A DNA stretch of 64,000 nt, taken from NCBI GenBank assembly GCA_036741355.1, contig DAINSK010000001.1:211657-275656 (forward strand), written 5' to 3'. Position numbers and translations under genes: made by a program. Position 1 is the first letter of the stretch. The number at the start of each line of letters is the position of its first letter. This document shows, piece after piece, positions 25,554 through 34,781 of this stretch. The stretch comes from JBBRGK01 sp036741355 (GTDB lineage Bacteria; Chloroflexota; Dehalococcoidia; CAUJGQ01). The notes below the pieces were generated by a model. That model was not told where the DNA came from and ran no database searches. It worked only from the letters and a program-made list of their open reading frames with translations.

Positions 25554-26777
25554 ATGGTCCGCGAGTCGATCCGACGGATTCTGACGATCAACACTGGCTC
25601 GTCGAGCCTGCGTGCCGACTGCTACCAGGTCGGCCGCGGGGAGACGCTCGTCTTTTCGGCGGAGGCGGAGCGGATCGGGCTTCCCGGCACGCGGCTGTGG
25701 ATCGCCGATGCCAATGGCACAAGCCTGCAGGAGCAGCAGGACGATAGATTAGACCACACGGCAGCCATAGAGGCCGTGTTCGCCTGGCTGCGCGACCATG
25801 GTGCCCAGCGCGAGCTCGATGCGGTGGGCCACCGGGTTGTGCATGGGGGCAGCCGCTACAGCGAGCCGCAGCCCATTACACCCACGCTGGTACAGTCCAT
25901 CGAGGAGCTTGTGCCCATCGATCCCGATCACCTGCCGCAGGCGCTAGCGGCGATGCGGTTCGTCTCTCAGACCTATCCGGCGCTGCTGCAAGTCGCCTGC
26001 TTCGACACCGCCTTTCACCGGCATATGCCTCAGGTGGCGCAGGCCTACGCCCTGCCACGGCATCTCACCGATGCGGGGCTGGCTCGGCTGGCTCGGTACG
26101 GGTTTCACGGCCTCTCCTATGAGTACATCATGGAGCAGCTTCGGACCGAGGCGGCAACGGCGGCCGATGGCCGGGTCATCATCGCGCACCTGGGCAACGG
26201 GGCCAGCATGGCCGCCGTGCGGGAGGGAAAGAGCGTCGATACCACGATGGGCTTCACACCGACCGGTGGGCTCGTCATGAGTACCCGCTCGGGCGACCTC
26301 GATCCAGGGGTTCTGCTCTATTTGTTGCAGGAGCAGCAGCTGACCCCGGCTGCTCTCGGCGAACTGGTGAACAAGCAGTCCGGGCTACTCGGTGTGTCAG
26401 GCAGCAGCGGCGACATGCGAGACCTCGTGGCACGCCAATCCTCTGATGCCGACGCGGCCGCAGCCGTCGAGCTGTTCTGTTACCAGGCGCGGAAGTTTCT
26501 GGGCGCCCTCTGTACAACACTGGGCGGATTAGACACGCTGGTATTCACGGCCGGCATCGGCGAGCACCAGGCAGAGATCCGTCGACGCATTTGCGATGGC
26601 CTGCAGTTCCTCGGGATCGTGCTTGATCCCGACCGCAACCAGGCGCACGCCCCGATTATCTCCCGTGAACTCAGCGGTGTGTTCGTTCGCGTCATGCACA
26701 CCGATGAGAACCGCATGATCGCGCGGCACGCTGCTCAGCTCATCAAGGAACAGGGAGCCACCCATGTATCGGTTTGA
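25554..26777 (+). CDS. ackA: acetate kinase
   Basis: 407 aa, full length. The signatures ILTINTGSSSLR (residue ~9) and AVGHRVVHGGSRYSEP (~85), the catalytic region CFDTAFHRHMPQVAQAYALP, and IAHLGNGASMAAVREGKSVDTTMGFTPTGG are all present. It interconverts acetyl phosphate + ADP and acetate + ATP. The gene overlaps the start of phosphoketolase by 14 bp, so both are translated from one message. Together they convert sugar phosphates to acetate with one ATP per acetyl phosphate, without going through pyruvate. Confidence 0.96.
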   Translation: MVRESIRRILTINTGSSSLRADCYQVGRGETLVFSAEAERIGLPGTRLWIADANGTSLQEQQDDRLDHTAAIEAVFAWLRDHGAQRELDAVGHRVVHGGSRYSEPQPITPTLVQSIEELVPIDPDHLPQALAAMRFVSQTYPALLQVACFDTAFHRHMPQVAQAYALPRHLTDAGLARLARYGFHGLSYEYIMEQLRTEAATAADGRVIIAHLGNGASMAAVREGKSVDTTMGFTPTGGLVMSTRSGDLDPGVLLYLLQEQQLTPAALGELVNKQSGLLGVSGSSGDMRDLVARQSSDADAAAAVELFCYQARKFLGALCTTLGGLDTLVFTAGIGEHQAEIRRRICDGLQFLGIVLDPDRNQAHAPIISRELSGVFVRVMHTDENRMIARHAAQLIKEQGATHVSV

Positions 26778-29199
26778 AGCTACGATCTCCAGCGCGGTCA
26801 TCGACGACGGCGTCGCACAGCACCGGGAGGAACCCACATTCCGGCCGCTGTCGGACGAGCTCGTCGAGCGGATGCAGCGTTACTGGAATGCCGCCAACTA
26901 CCTCACGGTCGGCCAGATCTATCTGCAGGAGAACCCGCTGCTGCGTGAGCCGCTGCAACCCGAGCAGATCAAGCCGCGCTTGTTGGGTCACTGGGGGACA
27001 TCCACCGGGCTAAGCTTCATCTACGTGCATCTGAACCGGCTGATCAAAGAGCGCGACGTGAACGCCATCTACCTGGCCGGTCCCGGCCATGGCGGACCGG
27101 CGCTGCTCGCCAACGTCTACCTCGAAGGTACGTACTCAGAGATCTACCCCGAGGTAACGCAGGACCTCGCGGGGATGCGGCACCTGTTCCGCCAATTCTC
27201 GACTCCCGGCGGTGTGCCGAGCCATGTCAGCGTGCCGACCCCTGGTTCGATCCACGAGGGCGGTGAACTTGGCTACGTGCTCATGCATGCGTATGGCGCC
27301 GTCTTCGACAATCCTGATCTGCTGGCCGTAGCCGTGATTGGCGACGGCGAGGCGGAAACGGGGCCGCTGGCCGGCTCCTGGCAGGGAATCAGTTTCCTCA
27401 ACCCGGTACGCGACGGCGCCGTGCTCCCCATCCTCCACCTGAACGGTTACAAGATCAGCGGCCCCACCGTGTTCGGCCGCGCCACTGACGCTGCCATTCG
27501 CGGCGTCATCGAGGGGCATGGCTACGAGGTGCATTTCGTCGAGGGCGATGACCCGGCGCGGATGCACCAGGTGTTCGCGTCCGCCCTCGACGCCTGCTAT
27601 GCCAGGATCCGTGCGATCCAGCGGGAGGCCCGTGCGGACGGTATCTCCGGCCTGCCGCGTTGGCCGGCGATCGTCCTACGCACGCCCAAGGGTTGGACCG
27701 GCCCGAAGGTGGTGGATGGCTTGCCAGTCGAAGGCACCTTCCGCGCCCACCAGGTGCCCATTGCCGACGTGAAGGGCAATCCTGAGCATCTCAGGCAGCT
27801 GGAGGAATGGCTGCGTAGCTACCAGCCGCAGGAGCTCTTCGACGAACAGGGACGGCTGCGCCCGGAACTCGCCAGCCTGGCGCCGGAGGGTGACCGCCGT
27901 ATGGGCGCCAACCCGCACGCCAACGGCGGGCGGCTGTTGGTCGAGCTGGAGTTGCCGGACTTCGCCGAATACGCGATTGCGGTCACGCAACCCGCCACCG
28001 AGTATCACGAATCAACCCGCCAGCTGGGCGAGATGGTGCGGGACATCTACCAGAAGAACGCGGCGCGAGGGAACTTCCGCATGTTCTGTCCCGACGAAAC
28101 CAACTCCAACCGCCTGGGCGCGGTCTTCGAGATCGACGACCGCTGCTCGATGGAGCAGACGGTTGCGATCGACGATCATATCGCTCTCACCGGCCGGGTC
28201 ATGGAAGTGCTCAGCGAGCACAACTGCGAGGGCTGGTTAGAGGGATATCTCCTGACCGGTCGACATGGCATCTTCGTCACCTACGAGGCATTTGCCATGG
28301 TCGCTGCCTCCATGATCGTGCAGTACACCAAATGGTTGGAGGCCGCGAACAGCCTCTCCTGGCGCGAGTCGGTCGCCTCACTCAACATCCTGCTGACCTC
28401 GACTTGCTGGCGCAACGACCACAACGGCTTCAGTCACCAGGGCCCCGGCCTGATCGACGTGATGCTCTCGAAACGGGGCACCGTGGCTCGCATCTACCTG
28501 CCGCCAGACGCCAACTGCCTGCTCTCCGTCGCAGACCACTGCTTCCGGAGCCGCAACTACGTGAACCTGATCGTGATCGACAAGCAGCCCCAGTTGCAGT
28601 GGCTCGATATAGACGCCGCGCGCGAGCATTGCGCGCGCGGTGTCTCGGTGTGGCGCTGGGCGAGCAATGACGAGGGAGAGGAGCCGGATGTGGTGTTGGC
28701 ATCAGCGGGCGATACGCCGACGCTGGAAACCATCGCCGCTGCCTGGTGGCTGCGCAAGCACGCGCCCGAACTGCGCGTGCGGGTCGTCAACGTCGTGGAC
28801 CTGATGACGCTGTTTCCCCGCGAGTATCACCCCCATGGCATGGATGAGACGCGTTTCGTGGAGCTCTTCACCGCTGACAAACCCGTCGTCTTCGCTTTTC
28901 ACGGCTACCAGCGGGCGATCCACGAGATCGTGCATGGCCGCGTCAACGCCGAGCGTTTCCATGTGCGCGGGTTCAACGAGCAGGGAACAACGACCACGCC
29001 GTTCGACATGGTCGTGCTTAACGAAATGAGCCGCTACCACCTGGCGATTGAGGCGCTGCGGCGCTCGCCGCGCCTGCGTGGGCGCGCTCCGGCGCTGATC
29101 GATGCATGTCACGGCATGATCGCCAGGGCCACTACCTACTCACAGCAGCACTTCGAAGATCTGCCCGAGATCCAAAACTGGGTATGGACCGACGTGTAG
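26764..29199 (+). CDS. xfp: phosphoketolase (xylulose-5-P/fructose-6-P)
   Basis: 811 aa, typical length. TPP-dependent signatures: YLTVGQIYLQENPLLREPL, LGHWGTSTGLSFIYVHLNRL, YLAGPGHGGPALLANVYLEG, PTPGSIHEGGELGY, and the TPP motif VIGDGEAETGPLAGSWQG near residue 195. The second half has EGYLLTGRHGIFVTYEAF and NDHNGFSHQGPGLIDVM. It cleaves X5P and/or F6P with phosphate to acetyl phosphate plus GAP or E4P. It is the second gene of the ackA-xfp operon. Substrate preference cannot be read from the sequence by eye. Confidence 0.96.
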   Translation: MYRFEATISSAVIDDGVAQHREEPTFRPLSDELVERMQRYWNAANYLTVGQIYLQENPLLREPLQPEQIKPRLLGHWGTSTGLSFIYVHLNRLIKERDVNAIYLAGPGHGGPALLANVYLEGTYSEIYPEVTQDLAGMRHLFRQFSTPGGVPSHVSVPTPGSIHEGGELGYVLMHAYGAVFDNPDLLAVAVIGDGEAETGPLAGSWQGISFLNPVRDGAVLPILHLNGYKISGPTVFGRATDAAIRGVIEGHGYEVHFVEGDDPARMHQVFASALDACYARIRAIQREARADGISGLPRWPAIVLRTPKGWTGPKVVDGLPVEGTFRAHQVPIADVKGNPEHLRQLEEWLRSYQPQELFDEQGRLRPELASLAPEGDRRMGANPHANGGRLLVELELPDFAEYAIAVTQPATEYHESTRQLGEMVRDIYQKNAARGNFRMFCPDETNSNRLGAVFEIDDRCSMEQTVAIDDHIALTGRVMEVLSEHNCEGWLEGYLLTGRHGIFVTYEAFAMVAASMIVQYTKWLEAANSLSWRESVASLNILLTSTCWRNDHNGFSHQGPGLIDVMLSKRGTVARIYLPPDANCLLSVADHCFRSRNYVNLIVIDKQPQLQWLDIDAAREHCARGVSVWRWASNDEGEEPDVVLASAGDTPTLETIAAAWWLRKHAPELRVRVVNVVDLMTLFPREYHPHGMDETRFVELFTADKPVVFAFHGYQRAIHEIVHGRVNAERFHVRGFNEQGTTTTPFDMVVLNEMSRYHLAIEALRRSPRLRGRAPALIDACHGMIARATTYSQQHFEDLPEIQNWVWTDV

Positions 29200-29394
29200 G
29201 TATGGCTGCTATAGCGGGTCTGCCCCAGGGGCGATTGGAGAGATGAGCTTGACGCCGCGTACCAACTGTATCTAAGCGCGGCCGATGCCCTTTGGCGGAA
29301 TCATCGCCGACCAGTACCGCACTTCGGTCACGTCCAATGACTCCTGTACGCACGATTCGTCGACCGGCTTTCACACGGCTCACACGTGGACGGA

Positions 29395-30495
29395 TTACAG
29401 GTTAAAGAGGATGTTCATGATGTCACCGTCTTGCACCAGGTACGTTTTGCCCTCCATACGCACAAGACCGCGTTTTTTCGCCTCGACCATGCTTCCGGCG
29501 TTCACGAGGTCCTCGAAACGCACGACCTCAGCTCGGATGAAACCGCGCTCGAGGTCCGAATGAATCTTGCCGGCGGCCTGAGGAGCAGCAGCCCCGTGGT
29601 TGACGGTCCACGCGCGGCACTCGTCTTCTCCGACGGTCAGGAACGAGATCAGTCCCATCAGGTGATAGGAGAGCCGGATGGCGCGGTCGAGGCCGGTCTC
29701 CTCGCCCAGTCCCATCTCACGCCGGTACTCGCGTGCTTCGTCCTCGTCCAGGTCCGCCAGCTCCATCTCGAGCTTGCCGCAGAACGCAGCAACTTCGGTG
29801 AAGGGCATGTTGATCTTTGCGCGGTATTCGGCCTCAATCGCGTCGGATCCGGCCACATCCTCTTCGCCAATATTCAGCAGGATGAGCATCGGCCGCTGCG
29901 TCAGGAACCGATATCCCGCGATCATGCGCTGCTCTTCGTCGCCGAGTTCCAGGACGCGGATCGGCACCTCCCGCTCGAGCTCCCCACGGAGCCTCGCCAG
30001 CAGCGCAAGCTCGCGTTCGCCCTGGCCGCGTTCGGCTGCTTTCGTCGAGCGAAGCTCGGCGTTCAGCCGGTCGAGTCGCCGCTCGATGAGCGCCTGGTCG
30101 GCAAACATCAGCTCGAGTTCCAGCGTTGAAATGTCCCGCAACGGATCGATGCTGACCTCGGGATGAGACACTTCAGGGTTCGAGAAAAGGCGCACGACGT
30201 GGATTAGCTCATCGTTTTTCCTGACCTCGGCCAGGAATTGCCCTCCGGGCCCTTCGCCATGGCCAAATGCGGCGCCTGCGGCGGGAAAGTCCACATATCG
30301 GATGTCGGTGGGCGTTACTTTCTTGGGGTGGTACATCTCGGCGAGCACGTTCAGCCGTCGATCCGGCACCTTGACCACCCCGACGTTGGGTCCCTGGCCG
30401 CCGCCGTAGCCGGTTTGGGCGTTGCCGTGCGTCACCGCATTAAAGACCGTGGTTTTGCCGGACTGCGAGAGTCCAAGGATGCCGACGTCCGGCAT
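29395..30495 (-). CDS. ychF: YchF/OLA1-type P-loop NTPase
   Basis: 366 aa. P-loop GLSQSGKT (residue 8), switch-I region, VDFPAAG in place of the DxPG switch II, the NxxE variant LLNIGEED in place of NKxD (consistent with ATP preference of the YchF branch), a coiled-coil around residues 130-190, and a C-terminal TGS domain with SFLTVGEDECRAWTV and LVRMEGKTYLVQDGDIMNILFN. It binds ribosomes in other bacteria and is linked to oxidative-stress control. Single gene between convergent or unrelated neighbours. Confidence 0.93.
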   Translation of the reverse strand: MPDVGILGLSQSGKTTVFNAVTHGNAQTGYGGGQGPNVGVVKVPDRRLNVLAEMYHPKKVTPTDIRYVDFPAAGAAFGHGEGPGGQFLAEVRKNDELIHVVRLFSNPEVSHPEVSIDPLRDISTLELELMFADQALIERRLDRLNAELRSTKAAERGQGERELALLARLRGELEREVPIRVLELGDEEQRMIAGYRFLTQRPMLILLNIGEEDVAGSDAIEAEYRAKINMPFTEVAAFCGKLEMELADLDEDEAREYRREMGLGEETGLDRAIRLSYHLMGLISFLTVGEDECRAWTVNHGAAAPQAAGKIHSDLERGFIRAEVVRFEDLVNAGSMVEAKKRGLVRMEGKTYLVQDGDIMNILFNL

Positions 30496-30600
30496 GTGAG
30501 CCTCCTGACAACGCGGGGACGCGAGAGAGGCGCCGGGAAGTTCACCCGACGCCTCATCTGCATTCTATCTCGGTGGGTTGCGATAGCTCGGACACACTGA

Positions 30601-31899
30601 CTACTTAATCGTGAGCGTCCCTTTCATCTCGGTCGGATGCACGTCGCACTGGAAATTGTACGTCCCCGGTTTGCTGAGCGGGAAGGTGACCGTATTGGAC
30701 TTGCCCGCATCGGTCAGCGGTGTGGTGATGTCCTTACCATTGTCGTCCTTGATGTTCAATACGTGCCAATTGTGGATCGCGCTGCCCTTATTTTGGACCG
30801 TAACTGTGATCGGCTTGCCTGCGGCTCCATTTATCTGGGTAACCGAGAACTTGTTGTCGGTCATCGTCTCATTAAAGGTCGTGTTTCCGGCGCCGGCAAC
30901 CGGCTGAGCCGTTCCGGCCGGTGCAGCGGAAGTCGGAGCGGTGGCGGCATTGCCGGTTGACGGAGTACCGCTCGCTGCCGAGCTGCCCGGCGCCGCGGTC
31001 GGCGCCGCGGCGGCCCCGCCCGTGGTGCCTTCGGGGCCGACAACGTACAGCTTGCCTGTCATCTCCGTCGGATGCACGTCGCATTGGAAGTTATACACGC
31101 CGGTCTTCGAGAGCGTGAACGACACGGTAGCCGACTTGCCGGCGTCGGTCAGGGCAACCGTGATGTCCTTGCCGCTGTCGTCCTTGACGTTCAATACGTG
31201 CCAGTTGTGGATCGCGGCACCCTTGTTGTTAAACGTCACCGTCGCTTGCTGACCCGACTGGACCGCCATCACGGTGACATCGAACTTGTTATCGGTCGCG
31301 TTCTCAGTCCACGATGCCGCGGGGTTGAGGCCGGCAGGCAGGGCGCCCCCCGCGGCCGCCGGAGTCTCAGTCGCCGGCGCCAGCTGACCACAAGAGCGCT
31401 TGGTCTCGCCCGTGATCGCCGCACCCTTGAGCACATCTTCGACCGAGGGCACAGGTGCAGCCTGGTTTTCGGTGTCGCTGTACTCGCCGGCTTTCTTCCA
31501 TCCATCGCCGGCGTTGGTTGTGATCAGCGTTACCAGGTCGCCGATCTGCTCGGGCGTAAGGGCGCCGCCTTCCGAGATCGCCCAGGGTGGCATGATTTTG
31601 CCTATACGGCCGCAGCCGATCGTATCGCTGATATCATTAGCCGTGAGGTTTCTCTGGGCGAGCGCTGCCGGGTCAAACAACGGGTTCAACGCCGGCCCGA
31701 TGCGGCCCTCGCCCGCGTTGCCGTGGCATTGGCGGCAATAGCGGGCGAAGATGCGCGCCCCGCGCTCGGCGTGGATCGCCTGCTGCGAGGCGAGGGCATG
31801 CTCTTCGCGCGGCTGGTCGTACACCGTGTAGGCGGCGCAGCCGCCCATCAGGAGGAAGACCAGCACCACCATCATTGTGATCTGTTTCTGGCTATTCAT
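30601..31899 (-). CDS. cytochrome c fused to two cupredoxin domains (bc-complex operon)
   Basis: 432 aa. An N-terminal membrane anchor (MMVVLVFLLMGGCAAY, possibly a lipoprotein) is followed by a mono-heme cytochrome c: CRQCHGNAGEGRIGP at ~56 and the Met ligand in KIMPPWA at ~101. After a Pro/Ala linker come two type-I copper domains that are near duplicates, each with IHNWHVLN for the first His and FQCDVHPTEM for the Cys-His-Met ligands; they are joined by an Ala/Ser/Thr-rich linker of ~60 residues. It is the last gene of the operon, 31 bp after Rieske. By position it should accept electrons from the Rieske protein on heme c and pass them to copper, replacing separate c1 and plastocyanin-like carriers. 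Confidence 0.88.
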   Translation of the reverse strand: MNSQKQITMMVVLVFLLMGGCAAYTVYDQPREEHALASQQAIHAERGARIFARYCRQCHGNAGEGRIGPALNPLFDPAALAQRNLTANDISDTIGCGRIGKIMPPWAISEGGALTPEQIGDLVTLITTNAGDGWKKAGEYSDTENQAAPVPSVEDVLKGAAITGETKRSCGQLAPATETPAAAGGALPAGLNPAASWTENATDNKFDVTVMAVQSGQQATVTFNNKGAAIHNWHVLNVKDDSGKDITVALTDAGKSATVSFTLSKTGVYNFQCDVHPTEMTGKLYVVGPEGTTGGAAAAPTAAPGSSAASGTPSTGNAATAPTSAAPAGTAQPVAGAGNTTFNETMTDNKFSVTQINGAAGKPITVTVQNKGSAIHNWHVLNIKDDNGKDITTPLTDAGKSNTVTFPLSKPGTYNFQCDVHPTEMKGTLTIK

Positions 31900-31930
31900 A
31901 CACCTGCCTCAGCGCCGCGGCGCGAAGTGG

Positions 31931-32944
31931 CTACGCCGGCGGGAGCTTGCCACGTTGCGGGTCGCTCGTGTCGCCAAGGGTAATCTTGCCCGTATTCACG
32001 GACAGTGAGCCGTCGCCGCCGATCGTCAGGTCGAATGTGTCCATCGAACGCGGCGCGGGCCCGAACACGCGGGCGCCGCCCCTGGTGTAGGTCGAGCCGT
32101 GGCAGGGGCAGCGGAACCAAGCCTTCTCGCCTTCGAACTCGAACTCTGGCCGCCAGGGCACCGTGCAGCCCAGGTGCGGGCATTTCTGATACAGGGCGAC
32201 GAGGCCGCCCTTCTGGCTGCCGGGAACAGAACCGTAGCCACCTTCGCCGGGTTTCAGGTTGACGATGTAGCCCTTCATATCGATGAAGTATTTTGGGCCG
32301 TCGCCGGGCTTCGGCACGTCCGAGACTCGAATCGCGATCACGCCGCCGAAGCCCTTGACGTGTCGTGCGTTGAAGAAGTTGGCGAAGCTCCCGATCATGA
32401 GGATGAGGAACCCGAGCAGCGACCCAAATACGCCGCCGCGCAAGAGTTGCCGCCGTTGGATCGTCGCGCGAACCTCGCGGTCTTCGCGACCAACGACCTC
32501 TACCTGCCGGATGTCGGGCCGGGCGACCGCGACCTGCTGACCGGCTGCCGCGGGAATCCGCCAAGCTGTTGGCGACGGGCCTGCAGCTTCAGCGGCGGGA
32601 ACGACCGCCGTCTCACCGGCGGCAGCCGCTTTGGCCGCGTCACGCTCGGCCTTCATGCGCATCGCTTTTTCTTGGGCGGCCTTGATGGCCGCAGCGCGCT
32701 GCTCGGGCGTCATGTCTCTCTTTGAAACCGGAGCGGCCGGCGCGCCTTCCGCGGCCTGACCCGAAGCCGCCGCGGGCTGTGGGCTTGACGGTGTGGACGG
32801 CTGTGAAGACTGCTGGACAACAGGACTGGGCTCGGCCGCGCCAGGATCGGATGCCCCAGGATCTCGCACGCCCTCTTGGGCGAGGGGCTTGGATGGGGTT
32901 GCTTCCCCCGCCGGTTGCTCTTCAGGATTTTGCTGTTCGGCCAT
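31931..32944 (-). CDS. Rieske [2Fe-2S] subunit of the cytochrome bc complex
   Basis: 337 aa from the ATG at 32944 (an upstream ATG at 32977 is less likely). The Rieske cluster motifs are CPHLGCTVPW and CPCHGSTY near residues 250-290. A membrane anchor GVFGSLLGFLILMIGSFANFF lies at ~175. Before it, ~160 residues are Pro/Ala/Gln/Ser-rich and then charged-helical (TPEQRAAAIKAAQEKAMRMK), far longer than in usual Rieske proteins and probably disordered on the cytoplasmic side. It lies between subunit IV and the cytochrome c-cupredoxin gene and takes electrons from quinol at the Qo site. Confidence 0.92.
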   Translation of the reverse strand: MAEQQNPEEQPAGEATPSKPLAQEGVRDPGASDPGAAEPSPVVQQSSQPSTPSSPQPAAASGQAAEGAPAAPVSKRDMTPEQRAAAIKAAQEKAMRMKAERDAAKAAAAGETAVVPAAEAAGPSPTAWRIPAAAGQQVAVARPDIRQVEVVGREDREVRATIQRRQLLRGGVFGSLLGFLILMIGSFANFFNARHVKGFGGVIAIRVSDVPKPGDGPKYFIDMKGYIVNLKPGEGGYGSVPGSQKGGLVALYQKCPHLGCTVPWRPEFEFEGEKAWFRCPCHGSTYTRGGARVFGPAPRSMDTFDLTIGGDGSLSVNTGKITLGDTSDPQRGKLPPA

Positions 32945-33016
32945 GTCGCTACTCGCTCTCGCATCCGCGGCCGCCATGGAGTGCCAGAGGCGGACGCAGC
33001 GATGCTCAATGCCCGG

Positions 33017-33940
33017 TCAATCGATCCCCAGCCCCGTCGGCGGCACGTTGTGCGGGTCCCACGGCCACAGCAGCTCCTGGCCCTGACCTCGGAAAACCGT
33101 GCCTACAATCGTCAGCACGACGTAAACCGTCATGAAGCCGGTAAAGAGGGCGTACATCGTGCCGCGCATCCCCAGCGGGCCGTACCGCTTCCGTAACAGG
33201 AAGACCAGCATGAGGGGCAGGCCGACCATGCATCCGAGCGGAATGGCCTGTTCGACGAGCCAGGCAGGGAAATTGAGGTTAAGGAAATTGTCGCTGAGCA
33301 GTTTCAAACGGAACGGCAGATAGGGGATATGCGTGGTCCACTTGGGCCAATCGACGCCGGTCTGCAAGCCGCGCACGCTGCGAAGCCAGGCGGGCAGGTG
33401 CTGACCGATATTGGCCGGTGTGCCTCCATCTTTAAAGCACGTACCCCACGTGTCGATGGGCTGCCGCACGCAGTTATAGACGACATCCTGGGTACCCCAA
33501 TCGTAGAGGATCAGCAGCCAGGTCATGATGAAGGTGAAGGCCACCGTGAAGAGCGTGATCTGTGCTGCCTTGGGCGTTCCGCCGAACCAAACACCCTGAC
33601 CGTCGTTGCTGCGATCGACGTAGGGAACCGCGGCGAGCAGGATCAGCGCCACAGTCGGCACGATCACGCCCGCCAGCGCCGGGTGCATATGCAGCAGCAA
33701 CTCTTGCAAGTTGAGAAAGTACCACGGCGCCTTGGACGGGTTCGGTGTGATGTTGCCGTTTGCTTCGTCCAGCCGCGGCGGGTTGATGATGGTGGAGAGT
33801 GCCAGAAAAATGACGGTGAAAAGCACGGCGGCGATGAACTCGACGAAGACGAGGTCCGGCCAAACGAGGACCTCTTCGTCGCGCTCGCGCCGCGGCCGGC
33901 GTTGGGTCGTAGCCGATGTCGGAGTTTGGGCAGCCATCAC
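33017..33940 (-). CDS. cytochrome b subunit IV-like (PetD-type, C-terminal half of cytochrome b)
   Basis: 307 aa. The N-terminal part carries ITPNPSKAPWYFLNLQELL, the Qo-site region of PetD/subunit IV, followed by membrane helices (LAGVIVPTVALILLAAVPYVD, ITLFTVAFTFIMTWLLILY). It is about twice as long as PetD: after a Cys-bearing loop it adds two more helices (WLVEQAIPLGCMVGLPLMLVF; MYALFTGFMTVYVVLTIVG) and ends ELLWPWDPHN. Such extended subunits occur in Gram-positive-type and Chloroflexota bc complexes. It starts 9 bp after the cytochrome b6 stop. Confidence 0.9.
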   Translation of the reverse strand: MMAAQTPTSATTQRRPRRERDEEVLVWPDLVFVEFIAAVLFTVIFLALSTIINPPRLDEANGNITPNPSKAPWYFLNLQELLLHMHPALAGVIVPTVALILLAAVPYVDRSNDGQGVWFGGTPKAAQITLFTVAFTFIMTWLLILYDWGTQDVVYNCVRQPIDTWGTCFKDGGTPANIGQHLPAWLRSVRGLQTGVDWPKWTTHIPYLPFRLKLLSDNFLNLNFPAWLVEQAIPLGCMVGLPLMLVFLLRKRYGPLGMRGTMYALFTGFMTVYVVLTIVGTVFRGQGQELLWPWDPHNVPPTGLGID

Positions 33941-33949
33941 AGACGCCTC

Positions 33950-34705
33950 CTACAGCGGCCGAGCGAGTCCGCCGTCGCGGCGGATGCGCCAGAAATGGAC
34001 CGCCATGAAGATCGCGGCCAGTAATGGTAAGCCGATCACGTGCAACGTATAGAAACGTATGAGCGCGTTCGGCCCGACATCGAAGCCGCCGATCAATAGG
34101 AAACGGCTCTTTGCGCCGAACACGGGCGCCGAACCGATCATATTGGTACCGACCGTTATCGCCCAGAACGCAAGCTGGTCCCACGGCAGCAGGTAGCCGG
34201 TGAAGGCGAGCAGCAGCGTGAGCACCAACAAGATAACCCCGACGACCCAGTTGAACTCCCGCGGTGGCTTATACGCACCGGTGTAGAAGACGCGCATCAT
34301 GTGCATGAACACCAATAAAACCATGCTATGCCCCATCCAGCGGTGCATATTGCGCATCAACATGCCGAAGCGGACGTTGCTCTCCAGCGCCTGGATGTCG
34401 GTGTATGCGCGTTCAACCGACGGAACGTAATAGAACATCAGCAGCGCGCCGGTCACCGTAAGGCCGAGGAACATGAAAAACGTCAGACCGCCGAGGCAGT
34501 AGGTGTGGGTGATTTTGACGTGGGTGCGGTGCAGGCGCGTTGGGTGGAGGTGGAGGAAGACGTTTGTCGCGACGACCAGCATCTGGTTTCGCGGCGTGTT
34601 CGGGTAACCGGAACGGAAAATTGAGCGCCAGATGTAGTTATGGAAGAGCTTGTCGTAAACGACGTCTTGCCAGCCCCTCCCTGGTGGTCGTTCCGATACC
34701 GCCAT
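33950..34705 (-). CDS. cytochrome b6-like subunit of the quinol:acceptor oxidoreductase
   Basis: 251 aa, ATG behind a GGGAGGG site. Heme-binding histidines are in the paired helices HRWMGHSMVLLVFMHMMRVF and FYTLHVIGLPLLAAIFMAVHF, with GYLLPWDQLAFWAITVGTNM (Qo-side loop) between. Length and the b6/IV split match bacilli and Chloroflexota menaquinol complexes. It oxidises (mena)quinol and translocates protons with the Rieske and subunit IV proteins encoded downstream. Confidence 0.94.
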   Translation of the reverse strand: MAVSERPPGRGWQDVVYDKLFHNYIWRSIFRSGYPNTPRNQMLVVATNVFLHLHPTRLHRTHVKITHTYCLGGLTFFMFLGLTVTGALLMFYYVPSVERAYTDIQALESNVRFGMLMRNMHRWMGHSMVLLVFMHMMRVFYTGAYKPPREFNWVVGVILLVLTLLLAFTGYLLPWDQLAFWAITVGTNMIGSAPVFGAKSRFLLIGGFDVGPNALIRFYTLHVIGLPLLAAIFMAVHFWRIRRDGGLARPL

Positions 34706-34781
34706 ACGTTCCCTCCCCTGATCAGGTGCGCGGTCACCACCGGCAGTGCTTCAGGCCCCGCCGGTCGGAGACGCTGCTTGC

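Noticed and set aside
31072..31983. 303-residue plus-strand frame opposite the cytochrome c-cupredoxin gene
   Set aside because: No domain, no start site, basic composition typical of antisense to an Ala/Thr/Asn-rich gene.
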